From assembly GCA_020310875.1 (NCBI GenBank), contig CM035417.1, forward strand, positions 103,476,647 through 103,540,646: DNA of 64,000 nt, written 5' to 3'. The position numbers were made by a program, and so were the translations under genes. The notes beneath the pieces were generated by a model. The model did no database searches and had not been told where the DNA came from. It saw only the letters and a list, made by a program, of their open reading frames with translations. How positions within the stretch are numbered: position 1 is the stretch's first letter; each line of letters opens with the position of its first letter. The stretch comes from Ceratopteris richardii. Lineage: Eukaryota > Streptophyta > Polypodiopsida > Polypodiales > Pteridaceae. Positions 50,568 through 61,949 of this stretch are shown here, one piece after another.

Positions 50568-53500
50568 TTATTTGGTCATGGCATGAAAAACAGGATTAGC
50601 AGCTAGATATAATGAACTCATGTTATCTCCATAAATGATAGGTATGCTCTGTTTAGTGTCAAAACTCTTCATGAGAGTCTTAAGCCATATTAATTCATTT
50701 GCACCTTCAACCATGCCTTTGTACTCTGCTTCTGTAGATGACAAAGCAACTGTATGTTGCTTCTTTGAGCACCAAGAGATTAACTTATCTCCCACATAAC
50801 ACATGTACCCATAGGTTGACCTTCTATCATCTGGATTACCTGCCCAATCTGCATCACTATATATTTTGATATTTGTATCTGATGTAAAACCATAATACAA
50901 ACCCTCTTTGAGTGTACCCTTAATGTACCTCAACACTCTTTGACCTGCAATCCAATGTTCTTTCCTAGGACAATGCATGAATTGAGACAACACCCCAACT
51001 GCATAAGATAAATCAGGCCTAGTTAATGTAGCATAGATAAGACTACCAACCAAACTCTGATATTGTTTCATATCCTTGAACTCTTCACCTCCAAATCTGC
51101 TTAATTTGTGATTCACCTCCATTGGAGTAGGTGCTACTTTGCAATCATTCATCTTAAACTTGGTTAACAAATTCTTTAAATACCTTTCTTGAGTCACATA
51201 CACTCCATGTTGAGTGTATGAAATCTCCATGCCCAAGAAGTATGACAAATCTCCCAAATCACTGATTTTGAACTCTTTCTCCATTTGCTTCTTTAGGCTT
51301 TGTATGCCTTTCTCATCTGTACCTGTAAGAATTATATCATCAACATATATACATATGTAAATGAACCCATCATCACTTGCCTTAACAAGCAAGCTACTAT
51401 CTGCTTTTGATACTTGAAACCCAAGTTCTTTCAAGAACTTTACAAGCCTATAGTTCCATGCCCTTGGGGCCTGCTTCAAGCCATATAAAGCTCTCTTGAG
51501 CTTACACACATGATCTGGATATCTTCCATCTCTGAATCCTTGAGGTTGCTCCATGAAAACATCATCTGAAATGTAACCATTCAAAAAAGCATTCTTCACA
51601 TCTAATTGACTCAATTTCCAACCTTTACATGTAGCAATTGCTATGAGTGCCCTGATGGTTGTCATCTTTGCCACAGGACTATAGGTCTCATCATAGTCAA
51701 CACCATATGTTTGAGCAAACCCTTTCACAACAAGTCTAGCTTTGTACCTAGACACACTTCCATCTGCAAACCTCTTTGTCTTGTAGACCCACTTACATCC
51801 AATGATCTTCTGGCTATTTGGTTTAGGAACCAATTCCCAAGTCTGATTTTCTATCAATGCATCATATTCTTCCTGCATAGCTTTCTCCCAATTTTCTTTA
51901 CCTTTTGCCTCTTCATATGTAGAAGGATCTTCATCTGCTTTTATCATGTAAGCATAATCTTTGGTAGCCAAAAAAGAAGTATCATAGCTATACCTTGTAG
52001 GTTGCCACTTGCGTCTTGATGACCTTCTAAGTTCTCCACTCCTTGAGGTTTCTGGTTCATCACACTCAGGATCAAATCTTGGCATTTCTTCAACTTCAAC
52101 CTGCACTTCATTATTCTCCTCTTCATCACATATCTGAACCTTTGATTTACCTTTCCTTTGGTTTACAACTTCTTCATCACCTGTATTAATATTGATTGTA
52201 CCTACATACCAAGTACCTTGCTCATCAAATGAAACATCTTTTGATACAAGAAATTGTTTTGTGGATGGACTCTACAACCTATATCCCATCTGCTTATCAT
52301 CATAACCAATAAACACATACTTTTCAGCTTTAGGTTCCAATTTGTGTCTTAATTGTGATGGCACATATGTATATGCCAAACACCCAAATACTTTGCAATG
52401 ATCTAAGGTAGGTCTCTTACCCCACCATGCTTCATAAGGTGTCATACCCTGCAAGGCTTTACATGGTAACCTATTGACCAAATAAGTAGCTGTGTTTACA
52501 GCCTCAGCCCATAAATAATTAGGGCAATTTTTCTCCTTCATCATGGACCTTGCAAACTCAACAAGAGTTCTATTTCTCCTTTCTGCTACACCATTTTGTT
52601 GAGGAGAGTATCTGCAAGTGATTTCCCTCTTTATACCTGCATTCCACAAGTAATCACTGAACTCATTTGAGAAATACTCTCCCCCTCCATCTGACCTTAG
52701 TCTCTTCAACTTATGACCTGTAATTCTCTCTGCATACACATGATAATGTTTGAAAGTATTGAATACCTCTGACTTATCTTTGATCACATAGATAGTGATC
52801 CATCTGGTAGCATCATCAACATAAATCACATAATACCTTGAACCATTGATACTGAAATCCTTTGATGGTCCCCACACATCTGTGTGTACCAACTCAAGCT
52901 TCTCTGAATACATAAAACCATGCTTGGAATAAGATTTCTTATGAGCCTTACCTAATTGACATGCCTCACATATGTATGTCATATGTTGACCTGCAACATT
53001 AGGCAATCCAAGCACTGAACCATTGTTAATCATATCTTTGATACCTCTTTCATTGAAATGTCCAAGCCTCTTGTGCCAAAGATCTAACTCAGAGATCTTA
53101 TGTGCTCCATAAGTGAACAAGGCATGACCAACATTACCTTGAATCTTCAATGTGAACAATCTTCCTTCTTTCTTCCCTAAAACAATTTGTTTATACCCAT
53201 TGCTAGGGTCTTCCACAAACACTCCTTCATTAGTGAACCTCACTTCATAACCTTTTTCCACAATTTGTCCTACACTTATCAAATTCTTAGGAATTGTAGG
53301 AACATACAAGACCTTACTCAATAAGGTGCTACCATCCTTGGCCTTCACTGATCCAATTGACTTCACATTGTGCTTTGTATTATCACATGTTTGAACAACA
53401 TGATTAGATACCTTATTCTCCAAATCAGTCATCAAGGCTATATTACCACTCAGGTGATTGCTACACCCTGAGTCAATGTAGAAGACTCTTTGATCTTCAC

Positions 53501-54551
53501 TATGCCTTTCACAAGTTGCATTCATTATCAATGTTGAATCTTCCTTCTGATCTGAAGCATAATTGTAGTAGGTATTGTTATATTGTTGACTTTGGAATCC
53601 TCTACCTGCATTTCTTCCAAAGTAACCCCTACTACCTCTACCTCTGAAATTACCTCTTGGATTTCTGCCACCTCTTCCTCTTGAATTAAAATTCTGATTA
53701 TATCCACTATTACTATGATTATTATGCCAACAATCATTAGCTAAATGATTTGTCTTACCACAAATCCAGCAAGCTTTGACTCCATCTTTGTTGTTCCTGC
53801 CTCTTCCTCTACCTTTGCCACCACCTCTTCCTCTTAGGAAGTTGGCTTGACTAGTTGTGCCTTCATCTTCATTTGCTTGTTGCTTTCCTTTACTATTTTT
53901 CTTCTTATCTTCTGAGTACATTGCATGACCTGTACTCTTGTCACTATCTCCTTTGACATCCTGTTCAAATGTTAGCATATGACCTAGCAACTGATTTAAA
54001 TCAGGGGTGAAATGATCAAGTGATAATTCTGTAGACAAAATGAATGGCTTCCACTTGTCATCACCTCTCAAACCTGTAAGGATCTGCCTTACCAATTTAT
54101 CCTCCTCAATATCTTCATCAACAGCTCCTAATGCATCTGCAATGTCTTTCATCCTTGTTACATAATCTGAAATGGATTGAGAGGCCTTTTTCTTGAAGGT
54201 GGTAAATTCTGCCCACAAGGATGCCTTCCTTGACTTTGTAGTGTTTTGGAAATGCTCCTCCAAAGCATTCCAAATATCACTTGCACTTTCAAGACCTCTA
54301 ATATGAGGTAGCAAGTAGTCATTGACAGCCATTTAGATTATGCTCCTAGCTTGAGCATCTCTTTTCATCCAATTCTTCAAATCTGATAATTCTTCCCTAG
54401 TTGGAACACTAGGATCTCTGAATTGTGGCTTTTCTTCTTCACCTCTAATGTAAGCTATTAAATCTTTGCTCATTAGATGAGCTTCCACCCTCATTGACCA
54501 TGCAGGATAGTTCTCTCTATCCAACTTCTCTATTTGAAGAGAATCTCCCAT
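50568..54551 (-). pseudogene. gag-pol: Nested Copia gag-pol coding region (relic)
   Basis: On the minus strand: gag start near 54551 (MGDSLQIEKLDRENYPAWSM), gag core, zinc knuckle near 53735-53775 (CWICGKTNHLANDC) in a Gly/Arg-rich region, and the protease motif FYIDSGCSNHLSGN near 53450. The pre-integrase finger is near 52960-53080 (LWHKRLGHFNERG), followed by the integrase core (LVHTDVWGPS near 52880, RYSPQQNGVAERRNRTL near 52580). Reverse transcriptase (KARLVVKGFAQTYG near 51720, LDVKNAFLNGY near 51580, YGLKQAPRAWN near 51460, IYVDDIILTG near 51330) and RNase H (YSDADWAGNPDDRRST near 50830, ALSSTEAEYKGMVE near 50730) complete it. Broken, with about three breaks. Confidence 0.92.
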
Positions 54552-54755
54552 CCTTCCTTCACCTGTATATTGAATTCTTCAACCTTTATGAAGTATAAAG
54601 TTACCTTTACTTCGAATGACACTCCTTTTTTCTTCCTAGGTGTCATATGATCTCCTTCTCAAGCTTTTCTTCCAAGCTTTCACCTTTTGAATCTTCAGAT
54701 GTCAAATTCTTTGTAGCTGCAGCAGTCGGAATCCTCCTTTCTTTAATTCTGATGC

Positions 54756-54772
54756 TTCCTTCTTTGATACCA
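54756..54772 (-). other. Nested Copia primer-binding site
   Basis: The minus strand reads TGGTATCAAAGAAGGAA, 1 nt from the 5' LTR end: the methionine-tRNA type usual in Copia. Confidence 0.88.
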
Positions 54773-54773
54773 C

Positions 54774-55816
54774 TGATGGAGAGTGTTAATCTCCAAAAGA
54801 ACAACCTATTCTTGAAATTAGAGCACCTCTATATCAAGAATAAGTCTAGACTCCTCTTAATTTAGAGAGCAATCACCAACTTATCAAGAAATTGACTATT
54901 CTTGAAAAAATCAAATTCTCAGAAAAGTCTGCTGCAGTTTAATCTCTGATTGACTAACCATTTATGTAAAGTTTTTGATAAAACTTTGTAGGATGTATCA
55001 TCTTAAGATTGCGCACCTTCTCCAACTTAAATCTCCTTAAATGATTAAGTATACTTTGAGAAATGACTCAAACACTTTACCTATGTGTGAAACTGCTTCT
55101 CTCAAGTAGCGACTTTGACACCTGTAACTTCTTAGCTATAGTTCTCCCAATGTCGAACCCGTTTGGTCAAATGCTTTTAGCTGTAGATAGCTTATCTCTC
55201 AACTTAGATTTTGAGCTATCATTTGTGTAAAACTTTACACTATGCACTGAGCACTGTCCATTTTTCTGAACTCGAAATCTGCACCTGTTTCAGAAGACTG
55301 TGAACATTCTTTACATATGAATGTTCCTACTTACAATTCTCTTAGCCTGCTTTCAATTAGATTCTCAAACTCTAGCCATAGATTGATTAACTATGGACTT
55401 AGACATCTCCAAAAGGAATTCACAAAAGATCTACTACACGAGGAGAACACTCAGAAATTTCGGGCGCAAAAATTCTGTCATTTCTGAAGAAGACTACAAC
55501 TAAATGAATGAAAAGCTTCAACTAACTTTTCATGTGTCTAATGACACTCACAACTCCTCATTTCTCTATTCTATGTTCTCTCATTTGTCTCCTTTTTCTT
55601 CTCCCCATTGCCCCGACATTTTTCATAGTATTTATAGGCAAATATGTACAGACCTATGACTAATCAAAAATATAAGTGACCTATGTCTTAACTAATGTAC
55701 ATATGTGTACATTTCTTCCAACCTCTGAATGTAACCATCTTCTATGCTTCAAGAATTGATCTTATCTCCATTCTTTATCTCTCAAAACTTCAATTGGTGA
55801 TTGGTCTGCACCAACA
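54774..55816 (-). repeat. Nested Copia 5' LTR
   Basis: 1,043 bp, partner of 49333-50376. A TATA box (minus-strand TATAAATA) lies at 55629-55636. Confidence 0.95.
55629..55636 (-). promoter_or_regulatory. TATA box of the nested Copia 5' LTR
   Basis: Minus-strand TATAAATA in the context GCCTATAAATACTATG, about 180 nt from the LTR's upstream edge. Confidence 0.6.
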
Positions 55817-55821
55817 ATCCA
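55817..55821. repeat. Target-site duplication of nested Copia, right copy (ATCCA)
   Basis: Same 5 bases as 49328-49332. Confidence 0.93.
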
Positions 55822-56533
55822 GGTATACCACCTTTCCAGGTGTATCTGGGTCCTTAAGTTCATAGATAGTGATGGTGCCTACCTCACTAGGTTGTTCCAA
55901 TATGTACCTCCAAAGTGCTTCATCAGTTTCTTTGTTTACAAACAACTCTATACTTCTCTTATCTTGAGGGGTCCAATCTTGAACTAGTACTCGTGTCAGT
56001 ACACATTTCCCTCTAGGTGTCCTAGGCTCTTCTAATGGTTCTTTTCCTTGGGCTCTCTCTTCCGTCTCTAACTGAATTACACCAAACTCATTGGTATTGT
56101 TTGGCTGAGTACTTATGATGTACATCATTCCTTCTTTGTCTATGTATGCATCTCTCTCAAATTTCACCACTGGACGTTCCAATCCAATGGGTTGATTAGA
56201 ATTGTGCATTTGCACCACTTGTCTTCGCAAACCATCCTCATAGATGCGAGCACCTAAGCGATTGGTTCGGAGAAATTCTAATTGAGTCCTATAGGGTCCT
56301 TCGGGTCTTTCTAAATATGCTACGTTTGACCCTCCTTCTGGTCTTTGCATGCTAAAAGCCATTTCTGATTCACTCGTATTTGAGCTCAACTCGTAAGGGT
56401 AACTATTATTCAATTGCTGAGCCCACGATCGTGCAGTGGTTCCTACACTTGCTTTTGATGATCTAAGGCTTCGTCTATCTGACTTACCTATATGTTTTCC
56501 CGATGTAAGGTTCATGAATTTACTTCCTTGCAC
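55822..56533 (-). pseudogene. gag: E2 gag N-terminal part (cut off by the nested Copia)
   Basis: From ATG 56533 on the minus strand. It contains FLRTNRLGARIYEDG and IISTQPNNTNEFG, matching YMYTNRFGTYVYQDG and IFSQDPENSNDLG near the start of E1 gag. This block therefore defines a lineage-specific gag N-terminal domain. A strong donor-like AG/GTAAGT lies at 56488/56487, about 45 nt after the ATG. Confidence 0.82.
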
Positions 56534-57360
56534 CCTCAGTACATGCTCAGATCGTCAATGGTTCTTTGTTCTTTCTTTGCTTGGTTCTTTTTTAATTGTC
56601 TTTAAGTTCTTGTCTTATCTTACTGTGAGCGTGAGGAATCGACTTTCTGTGGTACTTTTGAGTTCTCGTTCCATCAGACTTAAGTTCTTTCCTTTAGGTT
56701 TTTGTATCACACACCTTTAATTTAGTCTTGAACTTAAAAAATTAAATCTCTTGCACTTGAGGCGTTCCTATCGTCATTAATCTAATCCACAAGGCTAACG
56801 TTTAGCCTAAGCTAATAATTGACTGAGGGGGTTGAGTAATCTTCCAACCTCGAGTCAGCTTTGTTGGTTGCTGATGCCCAAGAAGATGCGCTTCCCAAGC
56901 CCTGCGTTCTTCACTGCCTTGCTTTGTTTGCCCTTGATTGCCATTGCTAGACCTGTAAAATCCCACTATTAGACCAATTCTCGAATGGATGATCAAGCAC
57001 TTGAATATATACACTTTTTGGTCCCTTAACCGTTGGCAACATTTTCTTCCAAAGCCCCCTTTCTTTCCTAGTCCCACAGATGGTCAACCTCAAAATATCC
57101 TCTCTAAAAAAACGTCTTCTTTTTTAAAAAAATAGTTGAGGTCACGTAGTACTTGTAAAGAGCTTTCTAACGAGCTATAAAGCTCAAAAAACAGACTTTG
57201 GATGAAAAAGATATGACCGTTCAGGCCCTCGGGGGTAAAAACTGACAAACAAGTTTTTTCTTCCCCTATGAGCTGATGGGTCTCCTATGAGTCTAATCAC
57301 CCAAAAATTTGCCAAAAATAGCCCCAAAATTGGTCAAAAATTCAAACCCTAAAAATTGTG
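56534..57360 (-). other. E2 leader, gag-proximal part
   Basis: Non-coding sequence between gag and the TCGCGATGG array. I see no domain or tandem repeat in it. Confidence 0.5.
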
Positions 57361-57367
57361 TTTGGGG

Positions 57368-57970
57368 TGAGCAATCGCGATGGTCTGAGATAATCGCGAT
57401 GGTCCAGCACCGTCGCGATGGTCCGGGACCGTCGCGATGGTCCAGGTGAACCGTCACGATGGCATGGCATAATCGCGATGGTCCGAAGGAGTAAACTATC
57501 GCGATGGTTCGAAAATGAATGATCGCGATGGCATGATCTGCGAACCGTCGCGATGGCGTGAGTGAACAATCGCGATGGTGTGAATGAACCATCGCGATGG
57601 TCTAATTGGCAAGCAATCACGATGGCGTAGGTCAATGGTCAATGGGACAATCGTGATGGCGTGAGCCATCGCAATGGTCACAAAGCATGATGGCGTGAGC
57701 CAATCGTGATGGTTCAAATTTTGAGGCGTCGCAATGGACTGAGGGTATCGTCGTGATGGTCTAGCTTGCCACGTGGCAGCATCGGCGCGATGGCATGAGC
57801 CAATCGCGATGGCGTGGGGTCGATGGGATCGTCGCGATGGTCAATGACCATCGTGATGGTTCAAGTGAACCGTCACGATGGCGTGAGATTGTCGCGATGG
57901 TCCGGCCGAGCCTGGTGTGAGCCAATCGCGATGGTGTGACACAATCACAACGGCGTGGGCCAATCGCGAT
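57368..57970 (-). repeat. TCGCGATGG repeat array in the E2 leader, about 27 irregular units
   Basis: About 27 occurrences of a core (A/G)TCGCGATGG on the plus strand are spaced 17-35 bp apart by variable linkers (GTCC, GCGTGAG and similar). Many units show CG-to-TG or CG-to-CA derivatives (TCGTGATGG, TCACGATGG). The core contains the palindrome ATCGCGAT, also the core of the E1 leader repeats. Open frames over the array come from its composition. Confidence 0.85.
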
Positions 57971-58084
57971 GGTCCACCAAAATGCAAATTTTTCAAATGC
58001 AACAATGGATTCCTACATGCGCAAGGGTCGCCTATACGCTGGTGAACTCGCTTACCTCAAATTCCGAACTTGGCAGACCATCAC
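57971..58084 (-). other. E2 leader remainder before E3
   Basis: Short non-coding sequence up to the E3 LTR. E3 inserted here; its left flanking 5-mer is ATCAC (58080-58084), which should recur beyond E3. Confidence 0.5.
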
Positions 58085-61000
58085 TGTCGGAAAGGTTTCA
58101 ACCTTTTCGTTGACGACCAGAAAAATTAAAAAAATGTTTATTGGTTAATTCTAATTCCATTATTACAATATTTTGCTTAGAACTAATCTCTTGTTAAGTG
58201 TTTGCAGGATCAAATGGATGAAGAAAACAAAAGTTCATATTGTGGTTTACCCTAAACTGCTCGTATAGTGTGTGTTTTGGTTAATAAAGTATTGAATTAT
58301 GGGTTTAAGACCCTAGCTTTTCATTCATTCATGTGTATTCAAGTTAGGAGCATTAATTTTGGTTATGTTAGGGTTAGCTAGGTATTCAATTGATTTCCAA
58401 AGGGTTTCAATGGGTTTTTGATGGGTTTTAAGTAGGTTTTCTAGGGTTTTAGTATGTTTAAAGGAGTAAAACAATTGGTATTTAATAAAATTAACCTATA
58501 GATTAAACGTTGCTTATTACAAAATTCAATTATGGTTTAATTAATTACTTTAATCATGTGTGTGAATTTAAATACTAAGGTATTAGTAAATTAAATTCTT
58601 AAACTAAGCTTAAAATAAATGAATAATTTAATCATGAAAAATTAGGCTAATTAAATTAAAAATGATAAATTAGATGGATAAATATTTAATGGTGTGTGAG
58701 AGTGTTAGATTAAAGAATGGTTTATATAAAATGTGGAATTAAAGTGATTTAAGGAGTGGTCTGAAAGGATGATGCATTTAAAGTGAATAAAGATGGTTAA
58801 AGAAAAGAATGGTGAGAACTAGTAAAAATGAAAAGAGAGGAGTAGAAATGAAGTGTAATTAAAGTAGTTAAAGGTAAATGAAAAGTGTGGTGGATAAATG
58901 TGGGCAAAAGTGAGGTTGTAGTTTAAAAGTTAAAACTAAAAAGAGTGACTTATAAATGAATTGTGTAAGTATTTATACGTGTGAAGAGCTCTGTTATTTG
59001 CGAATGTTTCTTGCATAGGCAGGACATCAAGAGAGAGAAGGAAAGAAAGATATGGTGCTGATCTGAGGAAAGCGGGCAACAATCGACAGAGAAGGAAGAA
59101 GGGATCAGCGCTAAAGGTGCATCAATTCGATAAGAAGAGGGCCCTCACGATAGCAAAGGAGAGCTGTGGGTTGGATGATAGACAGAGAACAACGTGTCAG
59201 AGACCTGGCGACTGCGCAGAGCATGGTAGTCTCTAGTGAGATAGTTAATGAAGAAAGAAAGGAGAGTTTCAGGCCTGAAGAGCGCGTTCATCAGAGAGAG
59301 CTTGGGTCCTTTCTTTTTGGTGGCATACACACGCGCAACGCATGCACACAAAATGATTGTAGAGCTTAAGTTAGGAGTAAATAGAGATAAAGTTAGGAAA
59401 AAAGTTAGCAGAGAGAGTTAGCAGAAAGAGTGATAAAAAGAACTTTGGCCTCAACAACTGTGGGACGCCTTGCTATTCATTTCTATTTGCACTTGGAAAA
59501 ACATGTTCGACTGAAACCTACGAAGAATTAAGGATAGCCATTTAAGCTCATTCATCTTATAGGTATGCATATAGATCGCAGACACATATCTTTTCAAAAT
59601 TGAGGATAGCCACAGAGGCACGTTGTTCTTGCTAGGTATCTGTATGTATACGTAACGTCTATGCAAAAAGTATCTGTACTACCAGTTTTGAAACTCATTT
59701 GCTGCATCAAAAAGAGGACTTGAGAGATTCTCTATTTGAACACTTATTTCTTTTAAAAGGTTTGATTGGATGATACGCTGAGATGACGACAGTTTCTGTA
59801 GATTGTCTCTTATAGGATTCAGTAGTTTTTGAGTGTTTGGTAGTGTTTTCTTGTTATTTAACGAAGAAATCATAATGCAAACAAGTTGTACCTTTCAAGT
59901 TGCAAAGGCTTGGATAAACATTCATTAAATATAGAGAACGATTAAGCTTTTATGCATAAACTTAAAGAGTATAAATGCATTAAATTGCCTAGCTAGATGT
60001 TTAAAAATGCATGAGTGAGCATATGCTATTATGAGAGTATGTATTTAGATGTAAGTATAAGGGTTCATTTAAGTATAAACGTAAGTGTGTATATGTAAAT
60101 AATAGTATATATTAATTAAGTAAAACATTTGCATGATTATATGTATTTAGAAGAGTGTGTTATATTAGCATGCATGTGTGTTAGTATGTGTGTGTATTAG
60201 CATATATTACCATGATTGGATGCATGCATGTAAAGTGCATATGTATGCATGAGTGATATTATATTATGCATGTTAAGTGCATATAGGAATGAATGAGCAT
60301 GTGTATTAAAGTGTGTATGAGATTAATGATTTTTTATTGAGATATACTAATATCCTAATGTTTCTTGCAGACATTAAAAGCAAAAGTATCGAAGAGCATC
60401 GTGACAAAAGAGAAGATTTCAACAAACTAAAGATCCATTATTTGATGTTAACCCATCAAACTTATCTTGATTAAGCTTTTGTATAGGATTCACTAGTTGT
60501 TAGCAATCTTTTAGAGAATTTATATCATTGATTTATAGCATTGTAATCATCCATTATTGTCATTAGCATTAATTCAATTTTACTTTGCATTATCTTTCTT
60601 GTCCATTTCATCTAAAAATCCAATTGAATCTGAAAAGAACGCACCTTTAGAAGTAGAAGTCGAAGTAGAAGTAGTTAAGGATATTATTACACACGAATCG
60701 TTAATATCAGTATCTCACAATTATTGTCTTAATACATTTATAGAATTATTTTCAATTGCATCTAATGACCCTCAAGATAACATAGATTCATTTCCACCAC
60801 CCTTAATTAGGCGTACCCAACCTAATCATTTAGAAATCCAAGAAGACAAAATTATAAAAGAAAAATTAACTGAGGAAACTTTGATATTACCTATACCTCA
60901 AGAAGCTATTGATAGATATAGAGCAGCCCAGCCTTACGGTTCTTAGAAGTTTAAAGTGTTACAATTATCTACTCGATATTTCATAGATTTTTCAGTAGTA

Positions 61001-61131
61001 TAGAATTTCTTTTACCTTAGACGAAAGAAAAATATACCTAAAACACCTACGATTGTCTCATACACCCTGCGTGTGCCGAGGGATTTAGTGGCTGACTGAT
61101 CCATCAGCCATATGTCTGCAACTTCCCGACA
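58085..61131 (+). repeat. E3 5' LTR, 3,047 bp
   Basis: It starts TGTCGGAAAGG and ends TTCCCGACA, giving 6-bp inverted termini TGTCGG/CCGACA. Its start is confirmed by the related LTR whose edge is at 1164. It is very AT-rich in the first kilobase; a TG/TGCATG-rich low-complexity stretch lies at about 60150-60330. A 129-codon open frame (60557-60946) with a small EVEVEV repeat has no recognised domain. Confidence 0.75.
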
Positions 61132-61949
61132 ATTTGGTGAACCTGACGTGAAGGTTCGGCATGACACCATAGGTATAAAGGTATATTTACTTTCTGTTTT
61201 GCATATGCATATATAGGCAATTTGGCGTTTGAAGGAGAAGTATCGACATCCTTTGTAGCTGCAGCTGATTGTTCCTCGTCACGTCACCTTTATCCATCAA
61301 CTTTTGTGAAAGTAACAATTGCACATGCATGTAAAGATTTTGCATTGAGCACATTCACAAAGAGCTTCTTCATCAAGGTTGATCAGGTATATTTTTTATA
61401 TTTCTGTTTGCAAAATCGTAGCAATATTTTCTATATTTCTGTTGCAAAATAGTAGGAAAGTTTGTTTTCTATTTACAAAGTAGTAAGAAAAGTTTCTTAT
61501 ATATTTGCAAAGTAGTAGGAAAAGTTTCTACATTTCTGTTTGCAAAGAAGTAGGAAAAATTTCTATATTTTTGTTTGCAAAGTAGTAGGAAAATTTTCTA
61601 CATTTCTGTTTGCAAAGTAGGAAAAATTTCTATATTTTTGTTTGCAAAGTAGTAGGAAAATTTTCTACATTTCTGTTTGCAAAGAAGTAGGAAAAATTTC
61701 TATATTTTTCTTTGCAAACTAGTAGGAAAATTTTCTACATTTCTGTTTGCAAAGAAGTAGGAAAAATTTCTATATTTTTGTTTGCAAAGCAGTAGGAAAC
61801 ATCTTTAGTTTTGGCAAAGGAGTAGGAATATTTTCTGTATTTCTGTTTCTTTTACCACGGAGTCGTATCAGGATCAAGAAATAGACGTACTATTACGAGA
61901 ATTATATACTTATATTTCATATTTATCTGTAAAGTTAGACTTATCTACT
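61132..61949 (+). other. E3 leader with possible primer site
   Basis: Directly after the LTR the sequence reads ATTTGGTGAACCTGACGTG. TGGTGAACC from 61135 is a likely primer site, but I cannot name the tRNA. The rest is non-coding and mostly a tandem repeat (61390-61830). Confidence 0.6.
61390..61830 (+). repeat. 36-bp tandem repeat in the E3 leader, about 12 units
   Basis: The unit is roughly TTTCTATATTTCTGTTTG followed by CAAAGTAGTAGGAAAA. Later units alternate between a TATATTTTTG form and a TACATTTCTG form, giving a higher-order repeat of about 72 bp. Units are 30-37 bp long. Confidence 0.88.

Larger units (their letters stand above)
49333..55816 (-). mobile_element. Copia element nested in E2 gag, full length but broken
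   Basis: A 6,484-bp Ty1/copia element lies on the minus strand with LTRs at 54774-55816 (5') and 49333-50376 (3'). It has a methionine-tRNA-type primer site, gag-protease-integrase-RT-RNase H in the usual order, a polypurine tract, and a 5-bp ATCCA duplication. The LTRs differ by about 15 substitutions and one indel over 1,043 bp (about 1.4%), so it is young, though older than E1. Broken, with about three breaks. Confidence 0.93.
35763..58084 (-). mobile_element. E2: giant Ty3/gypsy element of the E1 lineage, broken, with nested insertions
   Basis: From its 5' side on the minus strand: leader (below 58084), gag N-terminus, the nested Copia at 49333-55816, rest of gag, protease, RT, RNase H, integrase, a second retropepsin-like region, accessory gene, polypurine tract (36415-36431), 3' LTR (36414-35763). 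The order is the same as in E1, with readable similarity throughout. Its 5' LTR and primer site are not seen because E3 interrupts the leader at 58085; they should lie beyond the right edge of E3. Without its own insertions the visible part is about 15.8 kb. Broken, with roughly ten or more breaks. Confidence 0.88.

Noticed and set aside
57293-57717. His/Arg-rich open frames over the TCGCGATGG array
   Set aside because: Composition artefact of the repeat; no domain, and E2's leader position explains the sequence.
60557-60946. 129-aa protein gene within the E3 LTR
   Set aside because: No recognised domain and a biased EVEVEV stretch. The related LTR at the window start does not reach this part, so conservation cannot be judged. 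Mentioned only as an oddity of the LTR.
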